NCBI GenBank assembly: GCA_903970595.1
Contig: CAJCJI010000046.1
Span: 1 to 51,972, forward strand
Reading direction: 5' to 3'
DNA from: Verrucomicrobiota bacterium
GTDB lineage: Bacteria > Pseudomonadota > Gammaproteobacteria > Nevskiales > Nevskiaceae
Length of the DNA: 51,972 bases
Shown here piece after piece: positions 41,673-50,403 of the stretch (its first letter is position 1; each line of letters starts with the position of its first letter). The position numbers were made by a program, and so were the translations under genes. The notes below the pieces were generated by a model. That model was given only the letters and a program-made list of their open reading frames with translations, was not told the DNA's origin and ran no database searches.

Positions 41673-42755
41673 ATGAAAGAGCCGTCGTTTCTTCGACAGT
41701 GGCAGGTAGCCTCAGTGATACGCGACATGGATGGCTTCACCATCGGTGAAGGCGTCGATGTCGCGTATCTCGTTCTGGAGGCGGACTACGTTGTGCGGAA
41801 GGTCCTTCGAGATCGAGGGAAGTTGTTTAGATACGAATACAGCCAATCAACTGGAAGGTGGCGGAATCAGAATACGGAATTGGGCAAGCGCTTACTACAA
41901 TGCCTGAGGGCGAACTTTCGGTTGGCGGAAACCACGTACCCAAGACACTGCTTCAGCCCGTACTTTGAACTGCTCGCCAAAGAGCTGAGCAGGACCACCA
42001 AGTTATATTTCCTCACTTGTGGCCCAGATACGTATTTCCACTTCAACGAATTTGTGGAGCAGTTGCGCGCTGCAGCGAGAGCCACAGGCTTCAAGAAGGT
42101 CATGGCTTCGCAAAAGCGGATGGTACGCGAGAATCTCAAGAGCCTGCAGAGGTACATTGACGACCTGTTCGATCAATATTCCAAGCTGCTCGTTGTGCGC
42201 GTGGATCTGAGGTATTCGAAAGAATACAGAGAATCATGCGAGGGTCATGAAGTTTCTCCAGAACATGTCAGGAAGTGCTTCAATGACTTTATGCATCATT
42301 TCGAGCGACAATTTCCTGCAAAGGTTGGCTATGCGTGGAAACTCGAATACGGCCCCATCTTAGGTTATCACTACCATTTCCTTGTGTTCTTCAACGGGCA
42401 TGAGGTTCGAGAGGATGAGACCCTCGGGCACATGGTTGGTCAACGCTGGGCTGAGAAAGCCGAGGGCGGCAGTTTTTGGAATTGCAACATCGACAAGGAG
42501 CGGTACACCAAGCAGGGCTCGCTCGGGATCGGCATGGTGCGATACAACGATGATGAACTCCGCCGGAACCTGGAGCGGGCGGCGAGCTACCTTGTGAAGA
42601 TCGATGACTACGTCAGGCTGAAGCTCCCTGAAGGATGGAAAGCCTTTTCACACGGAGTCCATCGGACATCAGAACAGAAACGCGGACGGCCCCGGTCATT
42701 CAAGCAAGAACTAGCCTTTCGCGTGAACCGGCTCAAGAAGCCTTCGCTCGGTTAG
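41673..42755 (+). CDS. Inovirus Gp2 / YagK-YfjJ domain protein, probable replication initiator
   Basis: 360 residues. The middle part, around 225-245, contains GPILGYHYHFLVFFNGHEV, a His-x-His arrangement as in HUH endonucleases, with conserved tyrosines nearby (YIDDLF). The C-terminal YLVKIDDYVRLKLP and RTSEQKRGRPRSF segments match the YfjJ family seen in inovirus and satellite elements. It is expected to start rolling-circle replication of a filamentous phage or related element. No coat or Zot-type genes are seen, so the element is a fragment or satellite. Confidence 0.82.
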   Translation: MKEPSFLRQWQVASVIRDMDGFTIGEGVDVAYLVLEADYVVRKVLRDRGKLFRYEYSQSTGRWRNQNTELGKRLLQCLRANFRLAETTYPRHCFSPYFELLAKELSRTTKLYFLTCGPDTYFHFNEFVEQLRAAARATGFKKVMASQKRMVRENLKSLQRYIDDLFDQYSKLLVVRVDLRYSKEYRESCEGHEVSPEHVRKCFNDFMHHFERQFPAKVGYAWKLEYGPILGYHYHFLVFFNGHEVREDETLGHMVGQRWAEKAEGGSFWNCNIDKERYTKQGSLGIGMVRYNDDELRRNLERAASYLVKIDDYVRLKLPEGWKAFSHGVHRTSEQKRGRPRSFKQELAFRVNRLKKPSLG

Positions 42756-42928
42756 ACTTGTGGTGTCGCCATGCAGCACATCGGCGCTCGTCATGCGGCC
42801 TAGCCCATTCGTCCAGAATCGCGTCGAGAGCTGCCTGGTCGCGGGTAAATTTGTAGGCCATGTTCGTCAATGAAGCGGTTGGTTGTTAATCAGATGGAGT
42901 TGGCGTAAAACCGGCATCATGCAGCGAG

Positions 42929-43340
42929 TCAATGTTCATAGTAGGGCCGATCGCGGTCGTCGAGGATCGCGTATAGCGCCGCCAATTTGCCCTGATTGGG
43001 ACGTAGCCAGGCATCGACGTGCTCGGGCTTGATGGGGACAATGCAACGGTCATGACCTGCAGCTGCCACCTCTGGTGGAGGCTCGTCGGTGATGGCGGCG
43101 AAGGACCATAGATCAGGCTGCCCTGGTGATTGCCAATGGGACTATAGGCAGGCCACGAGCATGTCGTGGTCCGGCTGTGGCGCAAACTCCAGCACCAAAT
43201 TTTGATCCTTCTCACCAGGTGCCAGGTCGCGCCCTTCCATACGGTGCCGGCTTACGTTCTCATAAAGGCGGTTCACGACGATGATGCCGTGGTGTGGCCG
43301 AATTGGTTTATCCAAAACCCTTCCGGGTAGTCTCGGCGGG
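42929..43340 (-). pseudogene. SRAP/YedK (DUF159) fragment with an internal stop
   Basis: The minus-strand translation gives the SRAP C-terminal half: HHGIIVVNRLYENVSRHRME, then FAPQPDHDMLVACL, a TAG stop at 43142-43144, and then in the same frame WSFAAITDEPPPEV, CIVPIKPEHVDAW and LDDRDRPYYEH. The TAG replaces what is normally a Trp codon. The N-terminal part with the catalytic Cys2 is not found, so the gene is doubly broken. SRAP proteins shield abasic sites in single-stranded DNA. It is a decayed remnant in the phage-like stretch. Confidence 0.75.
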
Positions 43341-43693
43341 CGTTGTTTGGGAGCCCTAGAACAGTTAGGAAACAAATCTCCCCAAATCAAAGCCTTGGTC
43401 GGGGGGCAAGACGGCTGCGCCACTACTGATGCGTGTATTCTTGCGGCTATTGGACAGGCGCCAGCCAGCCCGGGGCGGCGGGCCGAGGTGAGAACCTTCG
43501 GAGTTAAGAGTGACGGCCAAGGCCAGCTGTTATGAAATCGCCCGCATGTCTCTGACTGGCCATAAGCGGTCGCTCTGACAAGAATATTTGTCGCACGAGA
43601 GCTGACGCTCAATTGAGACGCCTTTATTACGATCTCAATGCCAGCCCGTGCGGCTTGCCGGGAACACGCAGCGACGCTTACAGTTACCCCTTG
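43341..43693. other. Gap with no recognisable gene
   Basis: 353 bases between the SRAP remnant and the porin gene. The frames here show no family pattern, and the expected SRAP N-terminus is missing. It probably holds DNA left by the insertion that truncated the SRAP gene. No repeat or RNA is evident. Confidence 0.4.
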
Positions 43694-45145
43694 TCAGAAA
43701 TTGAATGTTGCCCAAAGTCCAGTCCATGTAACGTCCTTGCCGCCAGCATTGCTCAGGAACCCGTCCGTGAAAAAGCGCACCAGTGCTGCGTTGACATCGA
43801 GGTTCGGGGTTGCCTGCCACTCACCTTGCAGATTGAGAGCCTCACCCAGAAATCTGTTGGTGTTGACATCACCGGGAACCACCGGGATGCCAGGCGGCTG
43901 ATATAAGCTGTCGTGTATGTTTTGCCGCCACAACACATCGACGCCGCTTATGAATGCGAGATTCCGACGCGGCTGGATCTGCGCGTAGGGATAGAGATCC
44001 ATGTAGTTCATGGGCGTCTGGAGGTTCGATTCGTTGAAATAGTTGTTTTTCGGAAACAATGGATAGAACGTGCCGAGCGTTCCCATGCCGCGACTGTCGC
44101 CGCCGCTCACCACATCGGCCTTTAGAGCCAGGCGCGGTCGCCATGCTGTCGATACAAGCGTGTAGCCGGAGTCGGAGAACAGCGCGAAGGCTCTTACATG
44201 GCGGAAGCCAAATTCACCAAACTGATAGGTCCCTTCGAAGTTGTAGTCGAAAGCTCCACCTGTCCCAAACCATCGGGTTCCCACCGAATGGCGCCGATCA
44301 TCGGCGACCCCTGCATCAAGCAGGGCACCGTTGCGGTCAAGCTCAAGGTAGTAAACATCGGCGGAAAGGCCTGGCACTGCTTTTACCGGCGTAGTGGCGT
44401 ATACGCCGAAGAATTTCTGGGTCGGGTCGGCGTGGTCATCGAACCAACCCTGCCGGTTGAACACCGGGCGAGTCCAAAAGGCATCGATCCGCAGGTTGCC
44501 GCGAGTGGCCCAGGCACGCACGCCGTCGAAGCTTTGCCGGATGTTCGGGCCCTCCCGGATGTCGACCAGCCGGTTTGAGCCAAACATCATCTCCTGGCGT
44601 CCAGCCCGCAGATTCACGGTGGCATCCGTACCGGCCGGTAGATTGATTTCGAAGAACCCCTGCGCCAGATTGCCGCGGTCGATGTCGGTGGGCTGTGGTC
44701 CGGGCTGGCGTCCTGCTTCCAGCTCGTCGCCAAGTTGCAGAAACGTGCGCAGCAGAGTGCCGAAGTGGAAGTCTCCGCTCAGCAGCAACCGGTGCATGAT
44801 GTAGCTCTCGCCGGATACTCCGCCGGTGTCGCCGAAATCGAAAGCCGAATTGGAGAAGCTCTCGCATCGCTCCCGCAGGCTGCCTCCAAGATTGAGAAGC
44901 CACCCGGCGCTGTCGTCCAAGGGAATGTTCTTGAGTCCCTCCGAAACTCCTATCGGGGTTGACGACCGAATAAAGGTGTTGTCATAAACCAACGGACCGA
45001 AGGGCGTCGGTGGATCGCGTAGCACCTGCGCTGCAGCGGAATGGCTAAAACACGCAATTGCGCTGCCGAACAAGCCTCGTTTGAGCCATCCACGAATAGC
45101 CAACAATCGGCGATGACCAACACGTTGCACGCTCACATGAAACAC
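43694..45145 (-). CDS. Alginate-export-family outer-membrane porin
   Basis: 483 residues, GTG start, signal peptide ending near AAAQ. Repeated amphipathic strands and a C-terminal aromatic residue (TWTGLWATFNF) mark an outer-membrane beta-barrel. The segments NLRAGRQEMMFGSNRLVDIREGPN, split here as NLRAGRQEMMFG and SNRLVDIREGPN, and RQSFDGVRAW are characteristic of the Alginate_exp family. These porins pass small solutes or polysaccharide; many are not alginate-specific. It is the last gene of the efflux-oxidase operon; its start overlaps the DUF2474 gene by 13 bases. Confidence 0.85.
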   Translation of the reverse strand: MFHVSVQRVGHRRLLAIRGWLKRGLFGSAIACFSHSAAAQVLRDPPTPFGPLVYDNTFIRSSTPIGVSEGLKNIPLDDSAGWLLNLGGSLRERCESFSNSAFDFGDTGGVSGESYIMHRLLLSGDFHFGTLLRTFLQLGDELEAGRQPGPQPTDIDRGNLAQGFFEINLPAGTDATVNLRAGRQEMMFGSNRLVDIREGPNIRQSFDGVRAWATRGNLRIDAFWTRPVFNRQGWFDDHADPTQKFFGVYATTPVKAVPGLSADVYYLELDRNGALLDAGVADDRRHSVGTRWFGTGGAFDYNFEGTYQFGEFGFRHVRAFALFSDSGYTLVSTAWRPRLALKADVVSGGDSRGMGTLGTFYPLFPKNNYFNESNLQTPMNYMDLYPYAQIQPRRNLAFISGVDVLWRQNIHDSLYQPPGIPVVPGDVNTNRFLGEALNLQGEWQATPNLDVNAALVRFFTDGFLSNAGGKDVTWTGLWATFNF

Positions 45146-45246
45146 CTAAGTGCGGCCTCGGCAAGTAGTGTCATCAGCGCGAAGGCGGCAATCGAAGCGA
45201 TATAGAGGCCGGCAAACCACTTCCATCTGCGGGATTGAGTGTTCAT
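45133..45246 (-). CDS. DUF2474 small membrane protein of a bd oxidase operon
   Basis: 37 residues: a short basic start, one hydrophobic span (about 9-30) and a C-terminal LRCFM, as in DUF2474 peptides that follow cydAB. By analogy with CydX it may stabilise the oxidase. It begins 34 bases after cydB and overlaps the porin start. The longer in-frame extension upstream has no support. Confidence 0.75.
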   Translation of the reverse strand: MNTQSRRWKWFAGLYIASIAAFALMTLLAEAALRCFM

Positions 45247-45280
45247 GCCGGGCCTACCTGCTTTTGGTCTGCCGCCACAG

Positions 45281-46273
45281 TCATATTTCCCACCCTTGCT
45301 CGGGTGTCTTGCCCCTGAAAACGTAGTATGCAAACGCGGAATAGCTCAGCACGATCGGCGTGACGATCGCGGCCCCGAGCAGGACGAAGACCTGGCTCTG
45401 ACTAGATGAGGCGGCGTCCCAAAGGCTTAAACGGTACGGCACGATGTCCGGAAAGACCGCCACGCCCAGGCCGGCAATGCCCAGTACGAACAAGGCCAGC
45501 CCCAGGAATAGCGGCCGGCCGTCGGAACGCCCTCCTATGGCGCGCCAGAGCGTTATCGCGAGCAGGAGGAACAGGAGGGCAATGGCGCTCAGCAACGTCA
45601 TGTGCGCGGACCATGCCGCCAGCATCTGCGGCTGGACCAAGGTGGCTGCCGCGGTGCTGACTGAAGCCAAGCCAAGATAGGCAGGAACAGCAGTGTGCAG
45701 GATGCGTTCCGCAAAAGCGCGCAGCGCAGCCGTTCCCTTGAGATGGAGCCAGCCGGCGCCAAGTACGACGTAACCGGACAGCACGGCGAGCGACACCAGC
45801 AGGCAGAACGGTCTGAACACGTCGAACACGCTGCCGCCGAAGTGCTCGCCATCGACCGCGATGCCCTGGATCAGGCCACCGACGATCAAGCCCTGCATTA
45901 GCGCGGCGACAATCGAACCCAGGCTGAACGCGATGTCCCAGGCGCGTCGCATACGCTCGGTCTGCATTCGGAACTCGAACGACACTCCGCGCAAACCCAG
46001 CGCCAGCAGCATCACGATCAGCGGCAGGTAAAACGCCGGCAGCAGAATGCCGTAGGCAACCGGGAATGCGGCCAGCAGGGTCACGCCGGCCATGATCAGC
46101 CAGGTCTCATTGCCGTCCCAGATCGGCACCACGGAATCGACCATGCGATCGCGCACGCGCTCGTCGGAGGGCAGTAGCAGCAAGGCGCCGACGCCGAGGT
46201 CAAATCCGTCCAGCACAACGTAGAGCAACAACGCGAAGGCGGCAAACAAGGCGGAGAGCAGAGGAAGATCCAT
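45281..46273 (-). CDS. cydB: Cytochrome bd-type quinol oxidase subunit II, cyanide-insensitive type
   Basis: 330 residues with about eight or nine membrane segments. LDGFDLGVGALLLL and VVPIWDGNETWLIMAG near the N-terminus are diagnostic of CydB/CioB. ATG at 46273 is preferred, as GGAG lies 8 bases upstream; an ATG six bases earlier overlaps the cydA stop by one base (TAATG). It forms a heterodimer with subunit I and has no heme ligand of its own in the usual scheme. The sequence form is nearer to the CioB group than to E. coli CydB. Confidence 0.94.
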   Translation of the reverse strand: MDLPLLSALFAAFALLLYVVLDGFDLGVGALLLLPSDERVRDRMVDSVVPIWDGNETWLIMAGVTLLAAFPVAYGILLPAFYLPLIVMLLALGLRGVSFEFRMQTERMRRAWDIAFSLGSIVAALMQGLIVGGLIQGIAVDGEHFGGSVFDVFRPFCLLVSLAVLSGYVVLGAGWLHLKGTAALRAFAERILHTAVPAYLGLASVSTAAATLVQPQMLAAWSAHMTLLSAIALLFLLLAITLWRAIGGRSDGRPLFLGLALFVLGIAGLGVAVFPDIVPYRLSLWDAASSSQSQVFVLLGAAIVTPIVLSYSAFAYYVFRGKTPEQGWEI

Positions 46274-46278
46274 GGTCA

Positions 46279-47688
46279 TTACTCCGTAACCGCGGCATTG
46301 CGAGTTGCCCCGTTGGCCATACCCGGTTTGAGCGCGGGTTTGAGTGAGCCCGATGCTTCGGCGTAGGCCGGCGCGTCCTTCGGTCCACGCTTGATCATGC
46401 GGCCGGCGAATATAAGGAAGGCCGCCATGAACAGAGCGTAGACGCATACGAAGGCAATCAAGGTCGACAGCAGCACCCCGGCCGGCACCGGCGACACGGC
46501 ATCGGCGGTGCGCAGGATGTTGTAGATCACCCAAGGCTGCCGGCCGGTCTCCGCCACGTACCATCCCCCCAGCGTCGCCAGCACTCCCGAAGGAGTCATC
46601 ACCACCAGGATGCGCAGAAACCAGCGCGTGCTGAACAGGCGCCCGCGCCAGCGTAGCCAGAGCGAGGCCACGGCAAGCGAAAACATCAGGATGGCGATCC
46701 CGTACATGATGCGAAAGCCGTAGAAGACGATTCCCATCTGCGGCTGCAGATCCGGCGGCGTGTTGCCGAGCCCTTCGACCCGGCCGTGCAGACTATGCGT
46801 CAGCCAGATACTGCCGAGGTAAGGCGTGCCGAGCGCGAAGCGGTTGCGCTGGCTCTTCTGGTCGGGGACGATGATCCAGTAGTAGGGCGCCGGTGACTCC
46901 GACTGCTTGTCCCAGAAGCCTTCGGCGGCTTGCATCTTGGCCGGCTGATACTTCAGCATCGTGCCGTACAGGATGTCGCCGAGAAATACCTGCAAGGCAA
47001 TCAGCACCGTCGCGAAGCCCATGCCCATCGAAACCGTGCGCTTGCCGAACTCGATGTGTTCCCCTCGCAGCAGATACCAGGCGCCCACCCCCGAAACCAG
47101 GAACGAACCGGTGATATAGGCCGCCGCCAGCATATGCGGCAGGCGGTAGAGCCAGGACGGATTGACGATCACCTTGAGCCAATCGGTCACCACCAGGTGG
47201 CCGTTCTGCACCGCAACGCCGTCCGGCGTCTGCATCCAGCTATTGGCGGAAAGAATCCAGGAGGCTGAGAACAGAGTGCCGAGCGCCACCATGCAGGTGG
47301 CGAAGAAGTGCAGCCTTGGCCCGACGCGGTTCAGGCCGAACAGCATGATGCCGAGGAATCCCGCTTCGAGGAAGAACGAAGTGAGAACCTCAAGCGCGAT
47401 CATTGGACCTATGGCAGGTCCGGCCATTTGGCCGAACTTGGCGAACCCAAGCCCGAACTCGAATGACAGCACGATGCCGGTGACAACACCAACCCCGAAG
47501 GCCATGGCGAAGATGCCCAGCCAGAAGCGATAAATCTGGAAGTAGAGTGGATCCCGGGTCTTCAGCCACAGGCCTTCAACGATGGCCAGGAACATCGCTA
47601 GGCCGATTGAAATGGTGGGAAAGATGATGTGGAAGCTGACCGTGAAAGCGAACTGGACCCTGGCCAGGATCGCGGGATCGAAGCTCAT
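46279..47688 (-). CDS. cydA: Cytochrome bd-type quinol oxidase subunit I, cyanide-insensitive type
   Basis: 469 residues. The heme ligands are visible: His20 in FTVSFHIIFP, His185 in YRLPHM and Met328 in FRIMYG. Glu100 and Glu108 lie in the proton channel segment. The quinol loop is short (IVPDQKSQRN), as in the CIO group, so the enzyme should tolerate cyanide. It transfers electrons from quinol to oxygen at the inner membrane. The start overlaps the preceding small gene by ATGA. CydDX-type assembly genes are not nearby. Confidence 0.95.
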   Translation of the reverse strand: MSFDPAILARVQFAFTVSFHIIFPTISIGLAMFLAIVEGLWLKTRDPLYFQIYRFWLGIFAMAFGVGVVTGIVLSFEFGLGFAKFGQMAGPAIGPMIALEVLTSFFLEAGFLGIMLFGLNRVGPRLHFFATCMVALGTLFSASWILSANSWMQTPDGVAVQNGHLVVTDWLKVIVNPSWLYRLPHMLAAAYITGSFLVSGVGAWYLLRGEHIEFGKRTVSMGMGFATVLIALQVFLGDILYGTMLKYQPAKMQAAEGFWDKQSESPAPYYWIIVPDQKSQRNRFALGTPYLGSIWLTHSLHGRVEGLGNTPPDLQPQMGIVFYGFRIMYGIAILMFSLAVASLWLRWRGRLFSTRWFLRILVVMTPSGVLATLGGWYVAETGRQPWVIYNILRTADAVSPVPAGVLLSTLIAFVCVYALFMAAFLIFAGRMIKRGPKDAPAYAEASGSLKPALKPGMANGATRNAAVTE

Positions 47689-47879
47689 GGCCGTGCTCCT
47701 GCGGAGGAGGTGCGGCGCAGCACCACCAGCGTGAACGCGATAAACAGCAGCAGCGCAGCGATGGAAGCCGTCTGACCGAACACACCGATGATGACGAAAA
47801 AGAAGGCGATACCCAGCACGGCCACTAAGCCCGCTCCGATCACCCCGCCCGCCGTGATTGATGCCCTGTCCATGCTCAT
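47685..47879 (-). CDS. 64-residue two-span membrane protein
   Basis: Two hydrophobic segments (about 9-34 and 39-54) and a short basic tail. Its start overlaps the NodT stop (ATGA) and its stop overlaps cydA (ATGA), so it is translated from the same message. No family is recognised. It may link or adjust the two halves of the operon; GGGAG lies just upstream of the start. Confidence 0.65.
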   Translation of the reverse strand: MSMDRASITAGGVIGAGLVAVLGIAFFFVIIGVFGQTASIAALLLFIAFTLVVLRRTSSAGARP

Positions 47880-49321
47880 CTCCCTGTTCCTGACCCAGCA
47901 TCACTCGTCGTTGTCCAGCCACCACCCAGCGCCTTGTACAAGGCGACCAGGGCCAGGGCCGCGTCGCGGTCGTTCTGTGCCTGCTGGTCCTGCGCGGCAT
48001 CGAGCGAACGCTCCGCATCCAGCACCGACAGGAAGTCGCTCAGGCCCTTGGCGTACAGCTGCGTCGCCACCTCGACCGCCTGGCGGTCGGCATCCACCTC
48101 CGCCGCCAACTCGCCGCTGCGTTCGCTGTTGCGGGCGCAGGCGAGCAGCGCGGTTTCAACATCGCGCAGCGCGCCCAAGACGGTGCGCTGGTAGGCGGCT
48201 GTGGCCTGGTCGGTCCGGGCTTGCTCGGCGCTGATCTGGAAACGCACCTTGCCGGCGTCGAAAATCAGCCAGCTGACGCTGGGGCCGACCGCGAAATAGC
48301 TGCTGGAAGCGTTGGGAAACGACTTGGCGCTGAGGCTTTCCAGGCCAGCGATGCCGGTCAGCGAAAAATGCGGGTAAAGATCGGCAGTGGCGACGCCGAT
48401 ACGGGCGTTGGCGGTGGCGATGCGGCGCTCGGCGGCGCGGATGTCGGGCCGGCGCAGCAGCAGATCGGAGGGCAGGCCGGGCGGCACTTGCGGCAGCGCC
48501 GGTGGAATCGGTTGCGGCGCATCGAGCCGGCCGACCAGTTCTTCCGGGGCGCGGCCGACCAGGGCGCCGATGCGGTAGATACTGGCGCGCGCGTCGGCCT
48601 CGAAGGCGGGAATCGAGGCTCCGGTGTCCGCCACCTGCGCCTGCGCCCGCAGCAGGTCCAGGCGCGGCGCCAGGCCCGCGCCAAACTGCGCTTGCGTGAT
48701 GTGCAGGGCGTCCTGCTGGATGGCGAGATTTTCCTGGGCCACCGCGAGCTGCCGCTGGGCGCCGCGCAGCTCCATGTAGTTGCGCGCCACCTCGGCCAGC
48801 AGCGATAGCTCGACGTCGGCACGATCGGCGACGGCGGCCTCGTAAGCGGCGTCGGCGGATTCGACTGCGCGGCGCCGGCCGCCGAACAGGTCGACCTCCC
48901 AGGAGGCGTCGAACCCGGCCTGCCACAGATTGCCGTATTCGCCTGGCCCGAGGCCGCCCGGCGGCACGCCGATCGGCACGTTGGCGCTGCCGCGGGTGTG
49001 GTCGTAGCCAGCTCCAGCGTCAGCTGTCGGATATTCGGCCGACACCGCGATGCCCTGCAGCGCACGCACCTCGCGTAGGCGCGCCCTGGCTTCGGCGAGC
49101 GCGGGCGCGGACTGCTGGGCCTCAGCCATCAACTGGTCCAGCGTGGCATCGCCGAAAGCCTTCCACCAGGCATTGGCAGGCATGGGAGCGCCGTCTGGCC
49201 CGGCGGTTTCGGTAAAGCCCGATGGCAGCGCGGCCGTGGGCGCGACGTAGTCCGGTCCCACCGTGCAGCCGGCCAGGACGCCGGCCAGGGCGGCGAGTGT
49301 CGCTTTCAATGACCGGGCCAT
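47876..49321 (-). CDS. NodT-family outer-membrane efflux lipoprotein
   Basis: 481 residues with a lipobox LAGC at Cys19. Two repeats of the TolC-type helical barrel are present, with VDLFGGRRRAVESADA and LLRRPDIRAAERRIATANARIG as typical words. It forms the outer-membrane channel for the HlyD/MFS pump encoded upstream. The start overlaps the HlyD stop by 16 bases and its end overlaps the small gene by ATGA. Confidence 0.94.
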   Translation of the reverse strand: MARSLKATLAALAGVLAGCTVGPDYVAPTAALPSGFTETAGPDGAPMPANAWWKAFGDATLDQLMAEAQQSAPALAEARARLREVRALQGIAVSAEYPTADAGAGYDHTRGSANVPIGVPPGGLGPGEYGNLWQAGFDASWEVDLFGGRRRAVESADAAYEAAVADRADVELSLLAEVARNYMELRGAQRQLAVAQENLAIQQDALHITQAQFGAGLAPRLDLLRAQAQVADTGASIPAFEADARASIYRIGALVGRAPEELVGRLDAPQPIPPALPQVPPGLPSDLLLRRPDIRAAERRIATANARIGVATADLYPHFSLTGIAGLESLSAKSFPNASSSYFAVGPSVSWLIFDAGKVRFQISAEQARTDQATAAYQRTVLGALRDVETALLACARNSERSGELAAEVDADRQAVEVATQLYAKGLSDFLSVLDAERSLDAAQDQQAQNDRDAALALVALYKALGGGWTTTSDAGSGTGR

Positions 49322-50403
49322 GGCAGCCTACTGGAGACGAAGATCTCGGCTTCCACAGACATGCCGGGCGAGATCCAGCGCAGCGCTTCCTCCGGCTGGT
49401 CGAACACGATCTTGACCGGCACGCGCTGCACCACCTTAACGAAATTGCCGGTGGCGTTCTCCGGCGGCAGCAGGGCGAAGCGCGAGCCGGTGCCGCGCTG
49501 GATGCTGTCGACATGGCCCTTCAGCCGTAGGTCCGGAAAGGAATCGACGAAGATCGTCGCCGGCTGGCCCGGACGGATGCGGCTGAGCTGGGTCTCCTTG
49601 TAGTTGGCGATGACGTAGAGCGTGTCCGGCACTACCGATAGCAGCATCTGTCCCGGCTGCACAAAGTTGCCGGCTTCGACCGTCTTGCTGGCGACGCTGC
49701 CGCTCTCGGTGGCATAGAGCTTGGTGTAGGACAGGTTCAATTCGGCCTGGTCCAGCGCCACCCGAGCCTGGTCCAGCGCGGCTTTAGCGGTGGCAACCTG
49801 GGAGCGTGTCAACTGCGCCTGCGCCTCGGCGGAAGCGACCTTGACCTGCGCCGCCGTCACCGTCGCCTGCGTGCTATCGGCCGCGGCCTGGGCCTCGTCA
49901 ACGCGCTCGGCCGACACCGCCCGCACGTCGGAAACCGACTTCACCCGCCCAAGACTGGACCGCGCCAGCACGGCGTTGGCCTGCGTCACCTGCAGCTCGG
50001 CCCTGGCCTGGCGGATGCTGGCCTCGGCCACCGTCACCTGGTCATTGGCTTCCTGCAGCCTGCCCTCGGCGGCGGCCAGGTTGGCCTTGGCCGCGTTCAC
50101 CTGTTCCGCGTAGTCGCGCGGATCCAGTTCGATCAGCAGTTGTCCGGCCGCGACCTTGCTGTTGTCGTCGACGTGCAGCGTCTGCACATAGGCGGGTACC
50201 TTGGGGATGATGGACTCCAGGTGCGCGTCGACGTAGGCGTCGTCCGTCTCCTCCTGGTACAGGCCCGGCACCAGGAAGTACGCCGCCAAACCCAGGAACA
50301 CGAGGATCAGCAGAATGCCGTAGAGCCTGGGATGCTGCATCCAGGATTTGCCGGAGGAAGCCTGGGCAGGCGGCGGAAGCGTTGGCGATGGGTCGGCGTT
50401 CAC
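49306..50403 (-). CDS. HlyD/EmrA-type membrane-fusion adaptor
   Basis: 365 residues, GTG start overlapping the MFS stop (GTGA). One N-terminal membrane span (about 27-46), a lipoyl half near 60-90 (TDDAYVDAHLESIIPKV), a long coiled coil (about 95-220) and a beta-barrel with IANYKETQLSRIRPGQPA. It joins the inner-membrane pump to the NodT channel. The longer frame upstream lies within the MFS gene and is rejected. Confidence 0.94.
   Translation of the reverse strand: MNADPSPTLPPPAQASSGKSWMQHPRLYGILLILVFLGLAAYFLVPGLYQEETDDAYVDAHLESIIPKVPAYVQTLHVDDNSKVAAGQLLIELDPRDYAEQVNAAKANLAAAEGRLQEANDQVTVAEASIRQARAELQVTQANAVLARSSLGRVKSVSDVRAVSAERVDEAQAAADSTQATVTAAQVKVASAEAQAQLTRSQVATAKAALDQARVALDQAELNLSYTKLYATESGSVASKTVEAGNFVQPGQMLLSVVPDTLYVIANYKETQLSRIRPGQPATIFVDSFPDLRLKGHVDSIQRGTGSRFALLPPENATGNFVKVVQRVPVKIVFDQPEEALRWISPGMSVEAEIFVSSRLPWPGH

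Noticed and set aside
42733-42861. 42-codon minus frame at the 3' end of the Gp2-type gene
   Set aside because: No ribosome site and partial overlap with a convincing gene. It cannot be supported as a gene.
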